Shown here: in pieces, positions 42,020 to 51,819 of the stretch
Layout of the letters: every line of letters begins with the position of its first letter
Numbering within the stretch: position 1 is the first letter of the stretch
DNA from: Brachybacterium equifaecis
GTDB lineage: Bacteria; Actinomycetota; Actinomycetes; Actinomycetales; Dermabacteraceae
Direction: 5' to 3'
Length of the DNA: 64,000 nucleotides
Assembly (NCBI RefSeq): GCF_023509525.1
Contig: NZ_JAKNCJ010000002.1
Span: forward strand, 682,001 to 746,000
Notes under the pieces: generated by a model
What the model was told of the DNA's origin: nothing
Databases searched by the model: none
The model's input: the letters and a program-made list of their open reading frames with translations, nothing else
Position numbers and translations under genes: made by a program

Positions 42020-44605
42020 TCAGCCCTTGCGGAACTTCACGCCCTCCTGCACCACCACGCGCTGGATGAACGCGGCGGTGGCGTCGCGGTTCATCGGCGA
42101 GTAGGGGCGGAAGGTGCCGTCGGCCCAGCCCTTCGCGATGCCCCGCTCCTTCAGCCAGGCGATCTCCTTCGCGAACGCCGAACCGGCGGGGACGTCGGCG
42201 AAGGGCGCGGTCGTCGGCGCCGCCGTGGCGGGCGAGCCCGCGTAGCGGTAGAGGAACGCCGCCATCGCGTTGCGCGCGATGGGCTCGGTCGGCCGGAAGG
42301 TGCGATCGGGGTACCCGGTGGTGATCGCGTTCTGGTAGGCCCAGATGACCGCCTCGTAGTGCTGATCGCCCTTGGTGATGTCGGTGAAGGGCTCGGTGCG
42401 CGGCAGGGTCACGGCGGGGCTGCCGGCCATGCGGTGCAGGAAGGCCGCCATCGCATCGCGGTTCACCGGGGCCAGCGGGCGGTACGTGTAGTCCGGGTAG
42501 CCCTTGGCGATGCCCGCGTTGTACGCCCACAGGACGGCGTCGAAGTGCTCGTCGCCCTCCTTGATGTCCGTGAAGGGGCTGCCGGCGCGCAGGATCTGCA
42601 CGACGGTCGGCTTCGGGCCGGTGCCCATGTACTCCGGGAAGTACGAGGTCGGCTTCGCGAAGGAGCCGTCCTCACCCGGGTGCTGCACCGAGACGAACGC
42701 GGTGCGGTCCTGGTCCCGCACGATCGGACCGCAGGTCTCGGCGTCGACCGGCACCGAGCAGAACTGCTCGACGCGACCGCGCTCGCCGCCCTCGAGGGTG
42801 ACGCGGAACAGGCCGTCGTTGCGCTCGATGGTGGAGGGCGCGCCGTCGGTGGAGATCCAGAGGTTGCCGACGGAGTCGAAGGCCAGGTTGTCCGGGCAGG
42901 AGATCGGCGAGACCTTGTCCTTCGGGAAACCGCCGAAGTAGGTGGACTCGTTGGTCGCGGGATCGCCGCAGACCAGGAGGATGTTCCAGGCGAAGCCCGC
43001 GGTGGTCTGGCTGCCCTGCTCGTCGATCTCGATGACGTGGCCGTCGCGGTTCTGGTTGCGGGGGTTCGCCTCGTCGGCCGCGGCGTAGCCGGCCTTGCCG
43101 CGGTTGGTGTTGTTCGTGCAGGCCACGTACACCTTGCGGCTCTTCAGCGAGGGCTCGACATCCTCGCAGCGGTCCATCTTCGTCGGCCCGAGCTTGTCGG
43201 CGGCCAGGCGCGTGTAGACGAGCACCTGCTCCACGCTCATGCCGGGGACCATGGACTTGCCGTCCAGGATCAGCGGCAGCCACTGCCCGGTGCCGTCGAA
43301 CTGGCCGTCGGAGGGGCGCTTGCCCGAGCCGTCGATCTCTCCGGCCGAGTCGCCGGTGAACTTCGCGACGTAGAGGTCGCCCTCGGACAGCAGCGTCATG
43401 TTGTGGCCGCGGTCGCCCTCGATGTACTTCGCCTTCGAGACGAACTTGTAGAGGTAGTCGAAGCGCTCGTCATCGCCCGAGTAGGCGACGGCGCGGCCGT
43501 CCTCGGCGATGATGATGTTCGCGCCCTCGTGCTTGAAGCGGCCCAGGCTCGTGTGCTTCAGCGGGGTGGAATCGGGGTTCCACGGGTCGACCTCGACGAT
43601 CCAGCCGAAGTGGTTCGCAGCGTGCTCGTACCCGGCGTTGTGGGTGTCGAAGCGGGGGTGGGTGTCCTCCCATCGACGAGCCGTGGCCTTGTCGGCCAGG
43701 CCGTAGCGCTTGTCCTCGGCCGAGGTGCCCGGGGAGCGGAAGTAGGAGTGGAAGTTCTCCTCGCCCGAGAGCAGCGTGCCCCAGGGAGTAAGACCGCCGG
43801 AGCAGTTGCCGAAGGTGCCGTGCGCGACGAGGCCCTCGGGGCTCTCGACGGTCTTCAGCAGATCCGAGCCGCGCGCCGGGCCGGTGAAGGCGTACTCGGT
43901 CTCGGCCAGGAAGCGACGGTTCAGGGGGGCGTCGACGACGTAGGTGTAGGCCGAGTCGCGGTTGCGGCGCTGGAGCTCGACGACGGTGAGGCCGTGGGCC
44001 TCCAGGCCGATCTCGATGACCTCCTCGTGGGGGGTGCCCTCGGGGACCATGATGTTCTCGTTCGTGTACTCGTGGTTCACGAACATGACGGCGCGCGTGC
44101 CGTCGGACCCCGGGATCTCCTGGATCTCCGTGTAGTCGTTGTTGTAGCCGAACTGGCGGCTCTGAGCCTTGCCCGACTGCGCATTCCAGTCGAAGTCGGG
44201 GGCGTCGGACCACAGCTTGTCGCCCCACCGGATGATCGGGTGCCAGCGGAAGCCGGCGGGGACGGTGAACTCGTCGACCGTGTAGTCGACCGGGGCGATG
44301 GCCTCGAACTTCAGGGGGCTGCCGGCGGGGGCCGACGGCGCCGCGGGCGCGAAGGCGCTGCCCTCGGCGAGCGCGGGAGCGGCGCCCGTGGTCCCGGCCA
44401 CCGCGATCGCGAGAGCGCCGGCGGTGGCGCCGCCGAGCAGCGCGCGGCGCGAGAGGGCGGCGCTGGCGATATCGCGGAAGTAGGAGTTGGAGCTGGTGTT
44501 GCAGGTGTCGCTCATGCACTGGTTGCCGCACTTGAGCGCACAGGTCACGGCCGAGCGCTTGCCGACGACGTGATCCTTCATGAGGAGGGGGAGGTGGAGA
44601 GCCAT
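42020..44605 (-). CDS. phoX: PhoX-type alkaline phosphatase with C-terminal SLH domains, Tat exported
   Basis: 861 aa from the ATG at 44605 with GAAAGG upstream; a longer open frame is rejected because it covers the palindrome and the operator region. A Cys-rich N-terminus (CALKCGNQCMSDTC) precedes the Tat signal at 53-80 (SRRALLGGATAGALAIAVAG). Residues about 90-680 are the PhoX beta-propeller (RDGLFxV-like segments, GGLTPWGTLLSGEENFHSYF, VEVDPWNPDSTPLKHTSLGRFKHEGANI). The last 170 residues are three SLH repeats (FTDIKEGDEHFDAVLWAYNAG, FTDITKGDQHYEAVIWAYQN, FADVPAGSAFAKEIAWLKER) that bind it to the cell wall. It frees phosphate from esters outside the cell. Confidence 0.88.
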   Translation of the reverse strand: MALHLPLLMKDHVVGKRSAVTCALKCGNQCMSDTCNTSSNSYFRDIASAALSRRALLGGATAGALAIAVAGTTGAAPALAEGSAFAPAAPSAPAGSPLKFEAIAPVDYTVDEFTVPAGFRWHPIIRWGDKLWSDAPDFDWNAQSGKAQSRQFGYNNDYTEIQEIPGSDGTRAVMFVNHEYTNENIMVPEGTPHEEVIEIGLEAHGLTVVELQRRNRDSAYTYVVDAPLNRRFLAETEYAFTGPARGSDLLKTVESPEGLVAHGTFGNCSGGLTPWGTLLSGEENFHSYFRSPGTSAEDKRYGLADKATARRWEDTHPRFDTHNAGYEHAANHFGWIVEVDPWNPDSTPLKHTSLGRFKHEGANIIIAEDGRAVAYSGDDERFDYLYKFVSKAKYIEGDRGHNMTLLSEGDLYVAKFTGDSAGEIDGSGKRPSDGQFDGTGQWLPLILDGKSMVPGMSVEQVLVYTRLAADKLGPTKMDRCEDVEPSLKSRKVYVACTNNTNRGKAGYAAADEANPRNQNRDGHVIEIDEQGSQTTAGFAWNILLVCGDPATNESTYFGGFPKDKVSPISCPDNLAFDSVGNLWISTDGAPSTIERNDGLFRVTLEGGERGRVEQFCSVPVDAETCGPIVRDQDRTAFVSVQHPGEDGSFAKPTSYFPEYMGTGPKPTVVQILRAGSPFTDIKEGDEHFDAVLWAYNAGIAKGYPDYTYRPLAPVNRDAMAAFLHRMAGSPAVTLPRTEPFTDITKGDQHYEAVIWAYQNAITTGYPDRTFRPTEPIARNAMAAFLYRYAGSPATAAPTTAPFADVPAGSAFAKEIAWLKERGIAKGWADGTFRPYSPMNRDATAAFIQRVVVQEGVKFRKG

Positions 44606-44749
44606 TGCGGGGCCTTTCGCAGAAGGATCCCGCCCGGCGGCGCAGGGCGATGCGCAGGTGCGGGCGAGAAGGGGCGTGGCTCCACGGTCGCGGCCCGACA
44701 TGGCATCCGACGGCGCTGCGGGTGGACGGCAGATGTCAGGGGGGCGAGG

Positions 44750-44769
44750 TGTTCCGCCGAATCGGAACA
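44750..44769. promoter_or_regulatory. 20-bp palindrome in the phoX upstream region
   Basis: TGTTCCG (44750-44756) and CGGAACA (44763-44769) are perfectly complementary with six bases between. It is 145 bases before the phoX start within the 350-bp gap 44606-44955. The rest of that gap contains the second large palindrome and no gene. Confidence 0.45.
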
Positions 44770-44833
44770 ATCGGACCGCGGTCCGGGTGCGGCGGGGGCG
44801 GCGGGGGGCAGCCGTCGGCCCGCCCCCGAAACA

Positions 44834-44881
44834 GAGTTGGCGCACTCACGTTCCACAGGTGGAACGTGAGTGCGCCAACTC
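44834..44881. repeat. Perfect 23-bp-arm palindrome, copy 2
   Basis: Arms 44834-44856 and 44859-44881 pair completely around AG. Compared with the copy at 41911-41964, the stem differs at two positions and each change is matched on the other arm. It lies between the DUF979 stop (44956) and the phoX upstream region, so it may end the DUF979 transcript. Confidence 0.85.
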
Positions 44882-44955
44882 GCTGCAGCGGGGGCTGCGG
44901 GGGTGCCGGGCGGCCGGCCAGCAGCGGGGGCTGCGCCCTCCCGCCGCGGCCGGGC

Positions 44956-45924
44956 TCAGAAGGCGAACAGGTACATGAACACCGTCGTCACCACGAGCAT
45001 GATGCCCGCGGTGGGGAGCTGGGCCTTGATGGGGCCGTACTTGTCCTTCATCTCCAGCAGCGCCGCGGGGACGATGTTGAAGTTCGCGGCCATCGGCGTG
45101 CACAGGGTGCCGCAGAAGCCGGCGAGCATTCCCATCGCGAACACCGCGGCGGGCTCGCCGCCGAAGTTGCCCACCAGGATCGGCCAGCCGATCGCGGCGG
45201 TCATGATCGGGAAGGCCGCGAAGGCGTTGCCCATGATGATCGTGAACAGGGCCATGCCCACGCAGTAGGCGACGACCGCCCAGAAGCGGATCTCCTCGGG
45301 CACGACCCAGGCGGCGATGTCGCCCACGGCCACGCCCACCCCGGCCTGGGTGAACAGGGTGCCGAGAGTCGAGAGCATCTGCGGCAGCAGGGCCGCCCAG
45401 CCGATGGCCTCGAGCAGCCGCGCGCCCTCGCGGAACGGAGTGGCCAGCGACGGCGGGCGCAGCAGCACGAACGCGACGATCAGCGCGACGAGGCCGCCGA
45501 TGCCGAGGCCGGTGAGGGTGGCGGTGCCGGTGGCGAGCACGGGCTCGCCGCCGATGGTCAGCTTCGGTCCGAGCATCGCGACGATCACGGTGACCAGCGG
45601 GACCGTGATCGCGGGGATGAACAGGCGGTTGCGCAGGCGCTCGGCGGAGGCCTCGCGATCGGCGGGGCTGGTGGTCACCTCGGTGCCCTTGCCGAGCTGC
45701 CCGGTGCCGGCGATCGCGACGAGCACCAGCACGGCGATGCCGAGCACCCAGGCGGGCGCCGTCTCGGCGATGACGAAGGTGCCGTAGAAGAAGCACAGAC
45801 CGAGCAGGCCCCAGAAGATCCCCGAGGTCCAGCGCTTGGCGTGGGAGGGGTCGGACAGGATCAGCAGCGCGACGACGAGGAAGAACGCCCCGACGACCCA
45901 GTACAGCCATTCAGCGGTGATCAC
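44956..45924 (-). CDS. DUF979 family membrane protein
   Basis: 322 aa from the GTG at 45924, which overlaps the DUF969 stop (GTGA). About nine to ten helices, beginning EWLYWVVGAFFLVVALLILS and ending ITAGIMLVVTTVFMYLFAF-like. NAFAAFPIMTAAIGWPILV and GMLAGFCGTLCTPMAANFNIVPAAL are conserved in the family. DUF979 and DUF969 genes are regularly adjacent and often occur with 5-oxoprolinase genes, so together they are probably the 5-oxoproline transporter; that function is inference. Confidence 0.85.
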   Translation of the reverse strand: MITAEWLYWVVGAFFLVVALLILSDPSHAKRWTSGIFWGLLGLCFFYGTFVIAETAPAWVLGIAVLVLVAIAGTGQLGKGTEVTTSPADREASAERLRNRLFIPAITVPLVTVIVAMLGPKLTIGGEPVLATGTATLTGLGIGGLVALIVAFVLLRPPSLATPFREGARLLEAIGWAALLPQMLSTLGTLFTQAGVGVAVGDIAAWVVPEEIRFWAVVAYCVGMALFTIIMGNAFAAFPIMTAAIGWPILVGNFGGEPAAVFAMGMLAGFCGTLCTPMAANFNIVPAALLEMKDKYGPIKAQLPTAGIMLVVTTVFMYLFAF

Positions 45925-46649
45925 AGCGCACCTCCAGCGCGGGTGGCGGCGGTGGCGGGGACGACCCCGGCCATGGTCTTCAGGGTCCGGTCGAGCATCA
46001 GCAGGCGGCTGCCGTGCACGAGCATCGCGACGATGCCGACGGGGATCGCCCACAGCGCGATGTTCAGGGGCTCGAGGCTGAGACCGTAGTTCGTGTCGAC
46101 GAAGGACGTGATCAGCAGGACCGAGCCGACGGCCACGAAGACGTCCTCGCCGAAGAACAGGCCGACGGTGTCGGACGAGGAGGAGAACGCCTTGATCTTC
46201 TCGGCGGTCTTCTCGGGGAGCGCCTGGTTCGGGACGTCGAGGCCGAGGCGGCGCTCCTCGGCGGCCTTCGCCATCGGGTAGACGAGGGGGCGCACGGTCT
46301 GCGCGGGCCCGCCGATGGTGGTCAGGCCGATGGCGGCGGTGACCTGGCGGACCACCATGTACAGCGCGAGGATGCGCCCGGTGGTCAGGCCCTTGAGGCC
46401 CGAGATCAGTCGCGAGGCCTGGGCCTGGAGCCCGTAGCGCTCGATAAGGCCGATGACCGGCAGGATGATCGCGAAGGTGGTGACGGAGCGGCTGCCGGCG
46501 AAGCCGGTGCCGAAGGCGTTGAGGATATCGAGGGGGCCGATGCCGCCGATGAGGGCGGTCACGATGCCCGAGACGGTGACGACGAGCAGCGGGTTGATCC
46601 GCAGAGCGAACCCGATGACGACGAGCGCCACGCCGAGGAGGACGAACAT
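45921..46649 (-). CDS. DUF969 family membrane protein
   Basis: 242 aa, ATG at 46649 with GAAGGG upstream. About six hydrophobic segments (VLLGVALVVIGFALRI, LLVVTVSGIVTALIGGIG, TTFAIILPVIGLIERYGL, IALWAIPVGIVAMLVHG). QVTAAIGLTTIGGPAQTVRPLVYPMA is the conserved family core. It forms a pair with DUF979. Its promoter region contains two adjacent palindromes (46702-46726) matching the operator in front of pxpA, which joins the two transcripts into one regulon. Confidence 0.85.
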   Translation of the reverse strand: MFVLLGVALVVIGFALRINPLLVVTVSGIVTALIGGIGPLDILNAFGTGFAGSRSVTTFAIILPVIGLIERYGLQAQASRLISGLKGLTTGRILALYMVVRQVTAAIGLTTIGGPAQTVRPLVYPMAKAAEERRLGLDVPNQALPEKTAEKIKAFSSSSDTVGLFFGEDVFVAVGSVLLITSFVDTNYGLSLEPLNIALWAIPVGIVAMLVHGSRLLMLDRTLKTMAGVVPATAATRAGGAL

Positions 46650-46701
46650 GGTCGTTCCCTTCGTGGGGGGTGGGGAGGGATGGCCGTCGCGCGAAGACGC
46701 G

Positions 46702-46726
46702 ATTGTTGAACAATAGTGTTCAACAC
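46702..46726. promoter_or_regulatory. Two adjacent GntR/FadR-type operators in front of DUF969
   Basis: ATTGTT-G-AACAAT (46702-46714) and GTGTT-C-AACAC (46716-46726) are back-to-back palindromes. Both fit the TNGTNNNACNA pattern of FCD-type GntR repressors. They lie 53 bases before DUF969 and 63 bases after the gene for a GntR regulator. Confidence 0.65.
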
Positions 46727-46788
46727 CTCAGCGCGCGACCCCTCCCCCGGATCCCGTCCCCGTCGTGACCGTTCCGTGACCTGGAGGC

Positions 46789-47475
46789 TCAGCCCCGCAC
46801 GTGCGCGAGCAGCTCCCTCTCCGCGCGGTCGAGGTAGTCGCGCAGCTCCTCGGCCGCCCGCTGCCGATCCCCCGCGGCCAGCAGCTCCACGAGCGCGGCG
46901 TTCGCCACCGCGAAGGAGGCGTGGAACTGGACGCGGTCGGGCATTGTGAAGAACACCAGCCGCGCCTGCGCGAGCACCTGCTCCATCGTCTCGATGAGCA
47001 TCGCGGCGCCGGTCATCGCGACGATCGCCCGGTGGAGGTCCTCGTTCGCGGCGGCCATCGCGGGGACGTCGGACCGGTCCTTCGCCGCGAGGGCCTCCGC
47101 GACGATCCCGCGCATCCGCTCCAGGGCCGACGGGCTCAGCTGCCCCCAGAGCGCGGCGGCGGGCTCGAGCATCCGGCGGGTGCGGTAGAGCTCGGCGATG
47201 TCCTCCACGCTCGGCCGCTTCACGAAGACCCCGCGGTACGGCACCCGCCGCACCAGCCCCTCGGCATCGAGGGCGGTGAACGCCTCCCGCAGGGTGTTGC
47301 GGGAGACGTCGAGCGCCTCGGCGAGGCTCTGCTCGGCCAGCTTCGCCCCCGGCAGGTGCGTGCCGTCCTCGATCTGGCTGCGCAGGCGGTCGGCGACGCG
47401 CGCCGCGGTCTGCGCGGGGTGGCGGCGCGGAAGCCGGCGCCGGGACTCCCGCCGGGGAGGCTCAGGGGTGCTCAC
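46789..47475 (-). CDS. GntR family transcriptional regulator (FCD domain)
   Basis: 228 aa, GTG at 47475, four bases after the carboxylase stop. N-terminal winged helix: RVADRLRSQIEDGTHLPGAKLAEQSLAEALDVSRNTLREAFTALDAEGLVRRVPYRGVFV, the normal GntR DNA-binding motif after a 20-residue Arg-rich extension. The C-terminal FCD domain is helical with metal-binding style residues (ANEDLHRAI, HASFAVANAALVELL). It probably represses the pxp and DUF969-DUF979 transcripts through the palindromes at 46702-46726 and 51820-51830. The ligand may be 5-oxoproline (inference). Confidence 0.9.
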   Translation of the reverse strand: MSTPEPPRRESRRRLPRRHPAQTAARVADRLRSQIEDGTHLPGAKLAEQSLAEALDVSRNTLREAFTALDAEGLVRRVPYRGVFVKRPSVEDIAELYRTRRMLEPAAALWGQLSPSALERMRGIVAEALAAKDRSDVPAMAAANEDLHRAIVAMTGAAMLIETMEQVLAQARLVFFTMPDRVQFHASFAVANAALVELLAAGDRQRAAEELRDYLDRAERELLAHVRG

Positions 47476-47479
47476 CGAA

Positions 47480-49228
47480 TCACCCTATGCGAGCGAGCAC
47501 CTGCCCTCGGCTGACGGCGGTCCCGGCCTCGAGCGCCTCGCGGCGCACGCTCCCCGCGCGCGGGGAGCGCACCTCGGTCTCCATCTTCATCGCCTCGAGC
47601 ACCGCGATCACGGCGCCCTCCTCGACGCTCTGGCCGTCTTCGGCGCGCCAGGCGACGAGCGTGCCGTCCATCGGGGCGGCGAGCGCGCCCTCGTCGGCCC
47701 CGGCGTCCGGCCCGTCAGCCCCGCCGCTCGCCGCCGAACCGCCCGCGGCCGACGCCCCGAGCGCACCCAGCGCGCCGAGCAGGTCGGCGGGCAGCCCGAG
47801 GCGCACCGCGCGGCCGTCGACCTCGATGGTGACCTCGCGCCGGGAGCCGTCCGGAGCGGGGGCGGCGGGGTCGGAGGCGGCGAGGCGCCCGGTGAGCTCG
47901 CGCTCGATCCACGTCGTGTCGACGCGGAACGGCGAGTCGGTGAAGTCGGCCTCGCGCACCACCGCGCGGTGGAAGGGCAGCACCGTCGGCAGACCCTCGA
48001 TCCGCAGCTCCGCGAGGGCGAGGCGCGCGCGGCGCAGAGCCTGGTCGCGGTCGGCGCCGCGCACGATCAGCTTCGCGAACAGGGAGTCGTAATGACCGGG
48101 GACCACGGAGCCCGCGACCACGCCGGAATCCACGCGCACGCCCGGCCCCGTGGGCAGCGCCATCGCGGTGACCGGGCCGGGGGTCGGCAGGAAGCCGAGC
48201 GCCGGATCCTCCGCGTTCAGGCGGAACTCGATCGCGTGGCCGGTCGGCTGCGGATCCTCGGCGAGCGAGAGGCGCTCGCCCCGGGCGATGCGGAGCTGCT
48301 CGGCGACGAGATCGACCCCGTAGACCTCCTCGGTGACGGGGTGCTCGACCTGCAGTCGGGTGTTGACCTCGAGGAAGGAGATGAGGCCGTCGGCCGCGAC
48401 CATGAACTCGACGGTCCCGGCGCCGGTGTACCCGGCCTCCCTGCAGATCCGGCGCGCGGCCTCGTGGATCTCGGTGCGCTGGGCGTCGGTCAGGAACGGC
48501 GCGGGGGCCTCCTCCACCAGCTTCTGGCTGCGGCGCTGCAAGGAGCAGTCGCGGGTGCCGACGACGACCACGTTCCCGTGCTCGTCGGCCACGACCTGCG
48601 CCTCGACGTGCCGGGGGCGGTCCAGGAAGCGCTCCACGAAGCACTCGCCGCGGCCGAAGGCGGTGACGGCCTCGCGCACGGCCGACTCGAAGGCCGCCTC
48701 GACCTCCTCGACCTCGTGCACGACCTTCATGCCGCGCCCGCCGCCGCCGTGGGCGGCCTTGATGATGATCGGCAGCCCGTGCTCCTCGGCGAAGGCCCGC
48801 ACCCCTGCCCCGCTGCCGACGGGCCCGTCGGACCCTGGCGCGAGCGGGGCGCCGGCGCGCTGAGCGAGCTCACGGGCACTGACCTTGTTGCCGAGCGCGC
48901 TGATCACGGCGGGCTTCGGGCCGATCCAGGTCAGTCCCGCCTCGATCACGGCGGCGGCGAAGTCGGCGTTCTCCGAGAGGAAGCCGTAGCCGGGGTGGAC
49001 GGCGTCGGCCCCGCTGCGCCGGGCGGTCGCGAGGACCTTCTCGATGTCGAGGTAGGTCTCGGCGGCCGAGGTGCCGCCGAGCGCGTAGGCCTCATCGGCC
49101 AGGCGCACGTGGAGGGCGTCGGCGTCGGGGTCGGCGTAGATCGCGACCGAGGCGATCTGCGCATCGGCGCAGGCGCGCACGATGCGCACGGCGATCTCGC
49201 CGCGGTTGGCGATGAGGACTTTCTTCAC
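47480..49228 (-). CDS. Biotin carboxylase with C-terminal biotinyl domain
   Basis: 582 aa, GTG at 49228 overlapping the PxpBC stop. [48 protein letters not shown] (ATP-binding loop), IEFNVN-like [36 protein letters not shown] form a full carboxylase of AccC/AccA3 type. A linker of about 60 residues leads to a biotinyl domain, with the biotin Lys in [11 protein letters not shown]. Such genes often accompany PxpABC clusters, where their role is not proven; it may serve a dedicated carboxylation step or general acyl-CoA carboxylation. Confidence 0.9.
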   Translation of the reverse strand: MKKVLIANRGEIAVRIVRACADAQIASVAIYADPDADALHVRLADEAYALGGTSAAETYLDIEKVLATARRSGADAVHPGYGFLSENADFAAAVIEAGLTWIGPKPAVISALGNKVSARELAQRAGAPLAPGSDGPVGSGAGVRAFAEEHGLPIIIKAAHGGGGRGMKVVHEVEEVEAAFESAVREAVTAFGRGECFVERFLDRPRHVEAQVVADEHGNVVVVGTRDCSLQRRSQKLVEEAPAPFLTDAQRTEIHEAARRICREAGYTGAGTVEFMVAADGLISFLEVNTRLQVEHPVTEEVYGVDLVAEQLRIARGERLSLAEDPQPTGHAIEFRLNAEDPALGFLPTPGPVTAMALPTGPGVRVDSGVVAGSVVPGHYDSLFAKLIVRGADRDQALRRARLALAELRIEGLPTVLPFHRAVVREADFTDSPFRVDTTWIERELTGRLAASDPAAPAPDGSRREVTIEVDGRAVRLGLPADLLGALGALGASAAGGSAASGGADGPDAGADEGALAAPMDGTLVAWRAEDGQSVEEGAVIAVLEAMKMETEVRSPRAGSVRREALEAGTAVSRGQVLARIG

Positions 49229-51015
49229 GAGGTCTCCTGGGGCGAGGCGGGGGCGGGGGTGGGGGCGTCGTGCAGGGCGAAGCGCACGGCGGTGCCGGGG
49301 GCGAGCTGCGCGAGGCGCGGGAGGTCATCGGGGTGGACGACCGCGATCACGGGATAGCCGCCGGTCACGGGGTGATCGGCGAGGAAGACGACCGGCAGGC
49401 CGGAGGGCGGCACCTGGATCGCGCCGGGCGCCATCCCCTCGCTCGCGAGCTCTCCGTCGCGCTCGCGCTGCAGGGGGGCGCCTGCCTCGTCGGCGAGGGC
49501 GAGACGCACGCCCACGCGGTCGCTCGCCGGGCCGACGCGCCACTCGCGTGCGCAGAGCTGCTGGGCGCCACCCTCGCCGAACCAGTCGGCGCGCGGACCG
49601 GGCAGCATGCGCAGCACAGCGCGCTCGCCTGCGGCGGGCGGGGTGGTCGCGGGGGTCTCCGCGGGGCCGACGGCGCGGTGCGGCTCCGTGCCGACGGGCA
49701 GGACGTCGCCGCCTGCCAGGGGCGCTGGGCCGATGCCCGAGAGGGTGTCGGTGGCGCGGCTGCCGAGGACGGGCGGGACGTCGATCCCGCCGCGCACGGC
49801 GAGATACGTGCGCAGTCCCGCGGCGGGCGGCGCGAGGCGCAGGGTCTCGCCGGGGTAGAGCGCGAAGGGCGCGCAGTGGGGGGCGGGGCGGTCGGGGCGG
49901 CCGGGGCGGTCGGGGGTGAGGTCAGGGCGGTCGGGGCGCTCGTCGGCAGCAGAGGGAGAGATCGTCGCTGACGCCGGCGCTCCGCTCAGGGCGAGCACGA
50001 GCGCCTGCTCCCCTGCGCGCACGGCGGTCCCGCCCAGCAGGCTCTCGAGCACGGCCGCGCCCTCGTCGTTGCCCACCAGGCGGTTCGCCTGCCGGGCGGA
50101 GGGGGCGTCGGCCGCGCCGGAGGCGGTGACGCCGAGGTCCCCGCGACCGGGGCGGCCGAGATCCTGGACGAGCGTGCGCAGTCCCGGATCGAGGACGTGC
50201 AGGGCGGGGGCCAGCGCGGCGGTGGCGGCGGGGGCCAGCGGAGTCGCCGCGTCCGCGTCGCGCTGGGCGCTGCCGGCCCCATCGGCGGGCGGCGCCTGCC
50301 CGTCGGCCGACACTGCACCCGCACCCGCACCCACGCGCGCCTGCTCCCGCACCGCGACGAACCGCACCGTGTCCCCGGGCGCGATGAGCGCGGGCTGGGC
50401 GCGGTCGGTGCGCCAGAGCGGCGCGTCGGTGCGGCCGATGAGCTGCCAGCCGCCGGGCGAGGCCCCGGGGTAGACGGCCGAGTACTCCCCGGCGAGCGCG
50501 ACCGACCCCGCGGGCACAGCGGTGCGGGGCGTGCTGCGGCGCGGCACCTGCAGCCGGGCATCGCCGCCGGTCAGATACGTGAAGCCGGGCGCGAACCCGC
50601 CGAACGCGGCGGTCCAGGCGGTGCCGGTGTGCGCGTCGATCACGCCCTGGGGGCTGAAGCCGGTGAGGCGGGCGACCTCCTCCAGGTCCTCGCCGTCGTA
50701 GACGACCTCGATCTGCACGGCCTGCCCCTCGGCGGAGCGCGCGGCGCCCGGGGTGCGCGCGGCGAGGGCGCCGAGAGCAGCGGCGGCAGCAGCAGGGCTC
50801 ACGCAGCCCACGAGCACCGTGCGGGCCGCGGCGAGCGCCTCGACCTGGCCGGCGACGGGCCGGGCGGTGAGCTCGGCGTGCCAGGCGATGACGTCCTCGA
50901 GCGTCGGCAGCGTGAGGAGCACGGCGAGCGCGCCCATCGGCCGCAGGTCCGGGGCTGCGGCCGTCAGCGCAGTCCCGGCGTCTCCCGCCGCCCCCGTGGG
51001 CATCGCGCCGCTCAC
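49225..51015 (-). CDS. pxpBC: 5-oxoprolinase subunits B and C, fused (PxpB-PxpC)
   Basis: 596 aa, GTG at 51015 overlapping the pxpA stop. Residues 1-250 are the KipI/PxpB domain ([59 protein letters not shown]). A low-complexity linker (about 250-290) follows. From about 290 comes the KipA/PxpC domain ([102 protein letters not shown]). With PxpA it hydrolyses 5-oxo-L-proline to glutamate using ATP. Confidence 0.92.
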   Translation of the reverse strand: MSGAMPTGAAGDAGTALTAAAPDLRPMGALAVLLTLPTLEDVIAWHAELTARPVAGQVEALAAARTVLVGCVSPAAAAAALGALAARTPGAARSAEGQAVQIEVVYDGEDLEEVARLTGFSPQGVIDAHTGTAWTAAFGGFAPGFTYLTGGDARLQVPRRSTPRTAVPAGSVALAGEYSAVYPGASPGGWQLIGRTDAPLWRTDRAQPALIAPGDTVRFVAVREQARVGAGAGAVSADGQAPPADGAGSAQRDADAATPLAPAATAALAPALHVLDPGLRTLVQDLGRPGRGDLGVTASGAADAPSARQANRLVGNDEGAAVLESLLGGTAVRAGEQALVLALSGAPASATISPSAADERPDRPDLTPDRPGRPDRPAPHCAPFALYPGETLRLAPPAAGLRTYLAVRGGIDVPPVLGSRATDTLSGIGPAPLAGGDVLPVGTEPHRAVGPAETPATTPPAAGERAVLRMLPGPRADWFGEGGAQQLCAREWRVGPASDRVGVRLALADEAGAPLQRERDGELASEGMAPGAIQVPPSGLPVVFLADHPVTGGYPVIAVVHPDDLPRLAQLAPGTAVRFALHDAPTPAPASPQETS

Positions 51016-51770
51016 GTGAAGCTCGCGATCTGCACGCCGGCCGCCTCGAGGCCGGAGCGCACAGCGCGGGAGAGCGCGACGGCGCCGGCGGTGTCCCCGT
51101 GCAGGCAGATGCTGCGGGCGTCGGGCCGGATGAGGGTGCCGTCCACCGCCTCGAGCACGCCCTCGGTCGCGAGGCGCACCATGCGCGCGGCGACGATCTG
51201 GGGATCATGCAGCACCGCTCCGGGCTCGCGCCGCGAGACCAGGGTGCCGTCGGGGTTATATGCGCGATCGGCGAAGGCCTCGGCGACGCCCTCGGTGCCG
51301 GCCTGCTCTGCGAGGCGCAGGGCGAGGGAGCCGGGCAGGAGCAGCAGGGAGAGGCCGCCGCCGAAGGCGCCGACCGCGTCGACCACGGCGCGCGCATGCA
51401 CCTCGTGGTCGACGATCGTGTTGTAGAGCGCTCCGTGGGGCTTCACGTAGGTGACGCGGGTGCCGGCCGCGCGGGCCATCGCCTCGAGCGCGCCGATCTG
51501 GTAGAGCACGTCGTCGGCGAGCTCGGTCGCGGTCGCATCGACGAAGCGGCGCCCGAAGCCGGCGAGATCGCGGTAGGCGACGTGCGCGCCGACGCTCACC
51601 CCGCGGCGGGCCGCGCCCTCGGCGGTCGCGCGCATGTGCGAGGGATCCCCCGCGTGGAAGCCGCAGGCGATGTTGGCGCTGGTGACGACGTCCAGGATCG
51701 CCTCGTCGTCCCCCATGCTCCAGGCGCCGAAGGACTCGCCGATATCGCTGTTCAGGTCGATCGTGCTCAC
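51012..51770 (-). CDS. pxpA: 5-oxoprolinase subunit A (LamB/YcsF family)
   Basis: 252 aa from the GTG at 51770 with GAAGGGG upstream, the usual family length. An open frame continues upstream to 51860 but crosses the operator at 51820-51830. [61 protein letters not shown] and [14 protein letters not shown] carry the conserved Asp, His and Lys residues of PxpA. With PxpBC it forms the ATP-dependent 5-oxoprolinase. First gene of the pxp operon, divergent from a LysR gene. Confidence 0.92.
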   Translation of the reverse strand: MSTIDLNSDIGESFGAWSMGDDEAILDVVTSANIACGFHAGDPSHMRATAEGAARRGVSVGAHVAYRDLAGFGRRFVDATATELADDVLYQIGALEAMARAAGTRVTYVKPHGALYNTIVDHEVHARAVVDAVGAFGGGLSLLLLPGSLALRLAEQAGTEGVAEAFADRAYNPDGTLVSRREPGAVLHDPQIVAARMVRLATEGVLEAVDGTLIRPDARSICLHGDTAGAVALSRAVRSGLEAAGVQIASFT

Positions 51771-51819
51771 TTCGGGCCCCTTCGGTCGCAGGGACCCCAG
51801 CATGCCGGACCTTCCCAGG

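Noticed and set aside
44606-44833. PhoP-box repeats in front of phoX
   Set aside because: One segment on the minus strand (ACATCTG-N4-CCACCCG) is vaguely similar to the units at 38740, but the match is too poor. A different palindrome (44750-44769) is reported instead.
41939-44869. 976-codon open frame on the + strand
   Set aside because: It is antisense to the well-supported phoX gene, has the Arg/Val/Glu-rich composition of a shadow frame in high-GC DNA and no recognisable domain.
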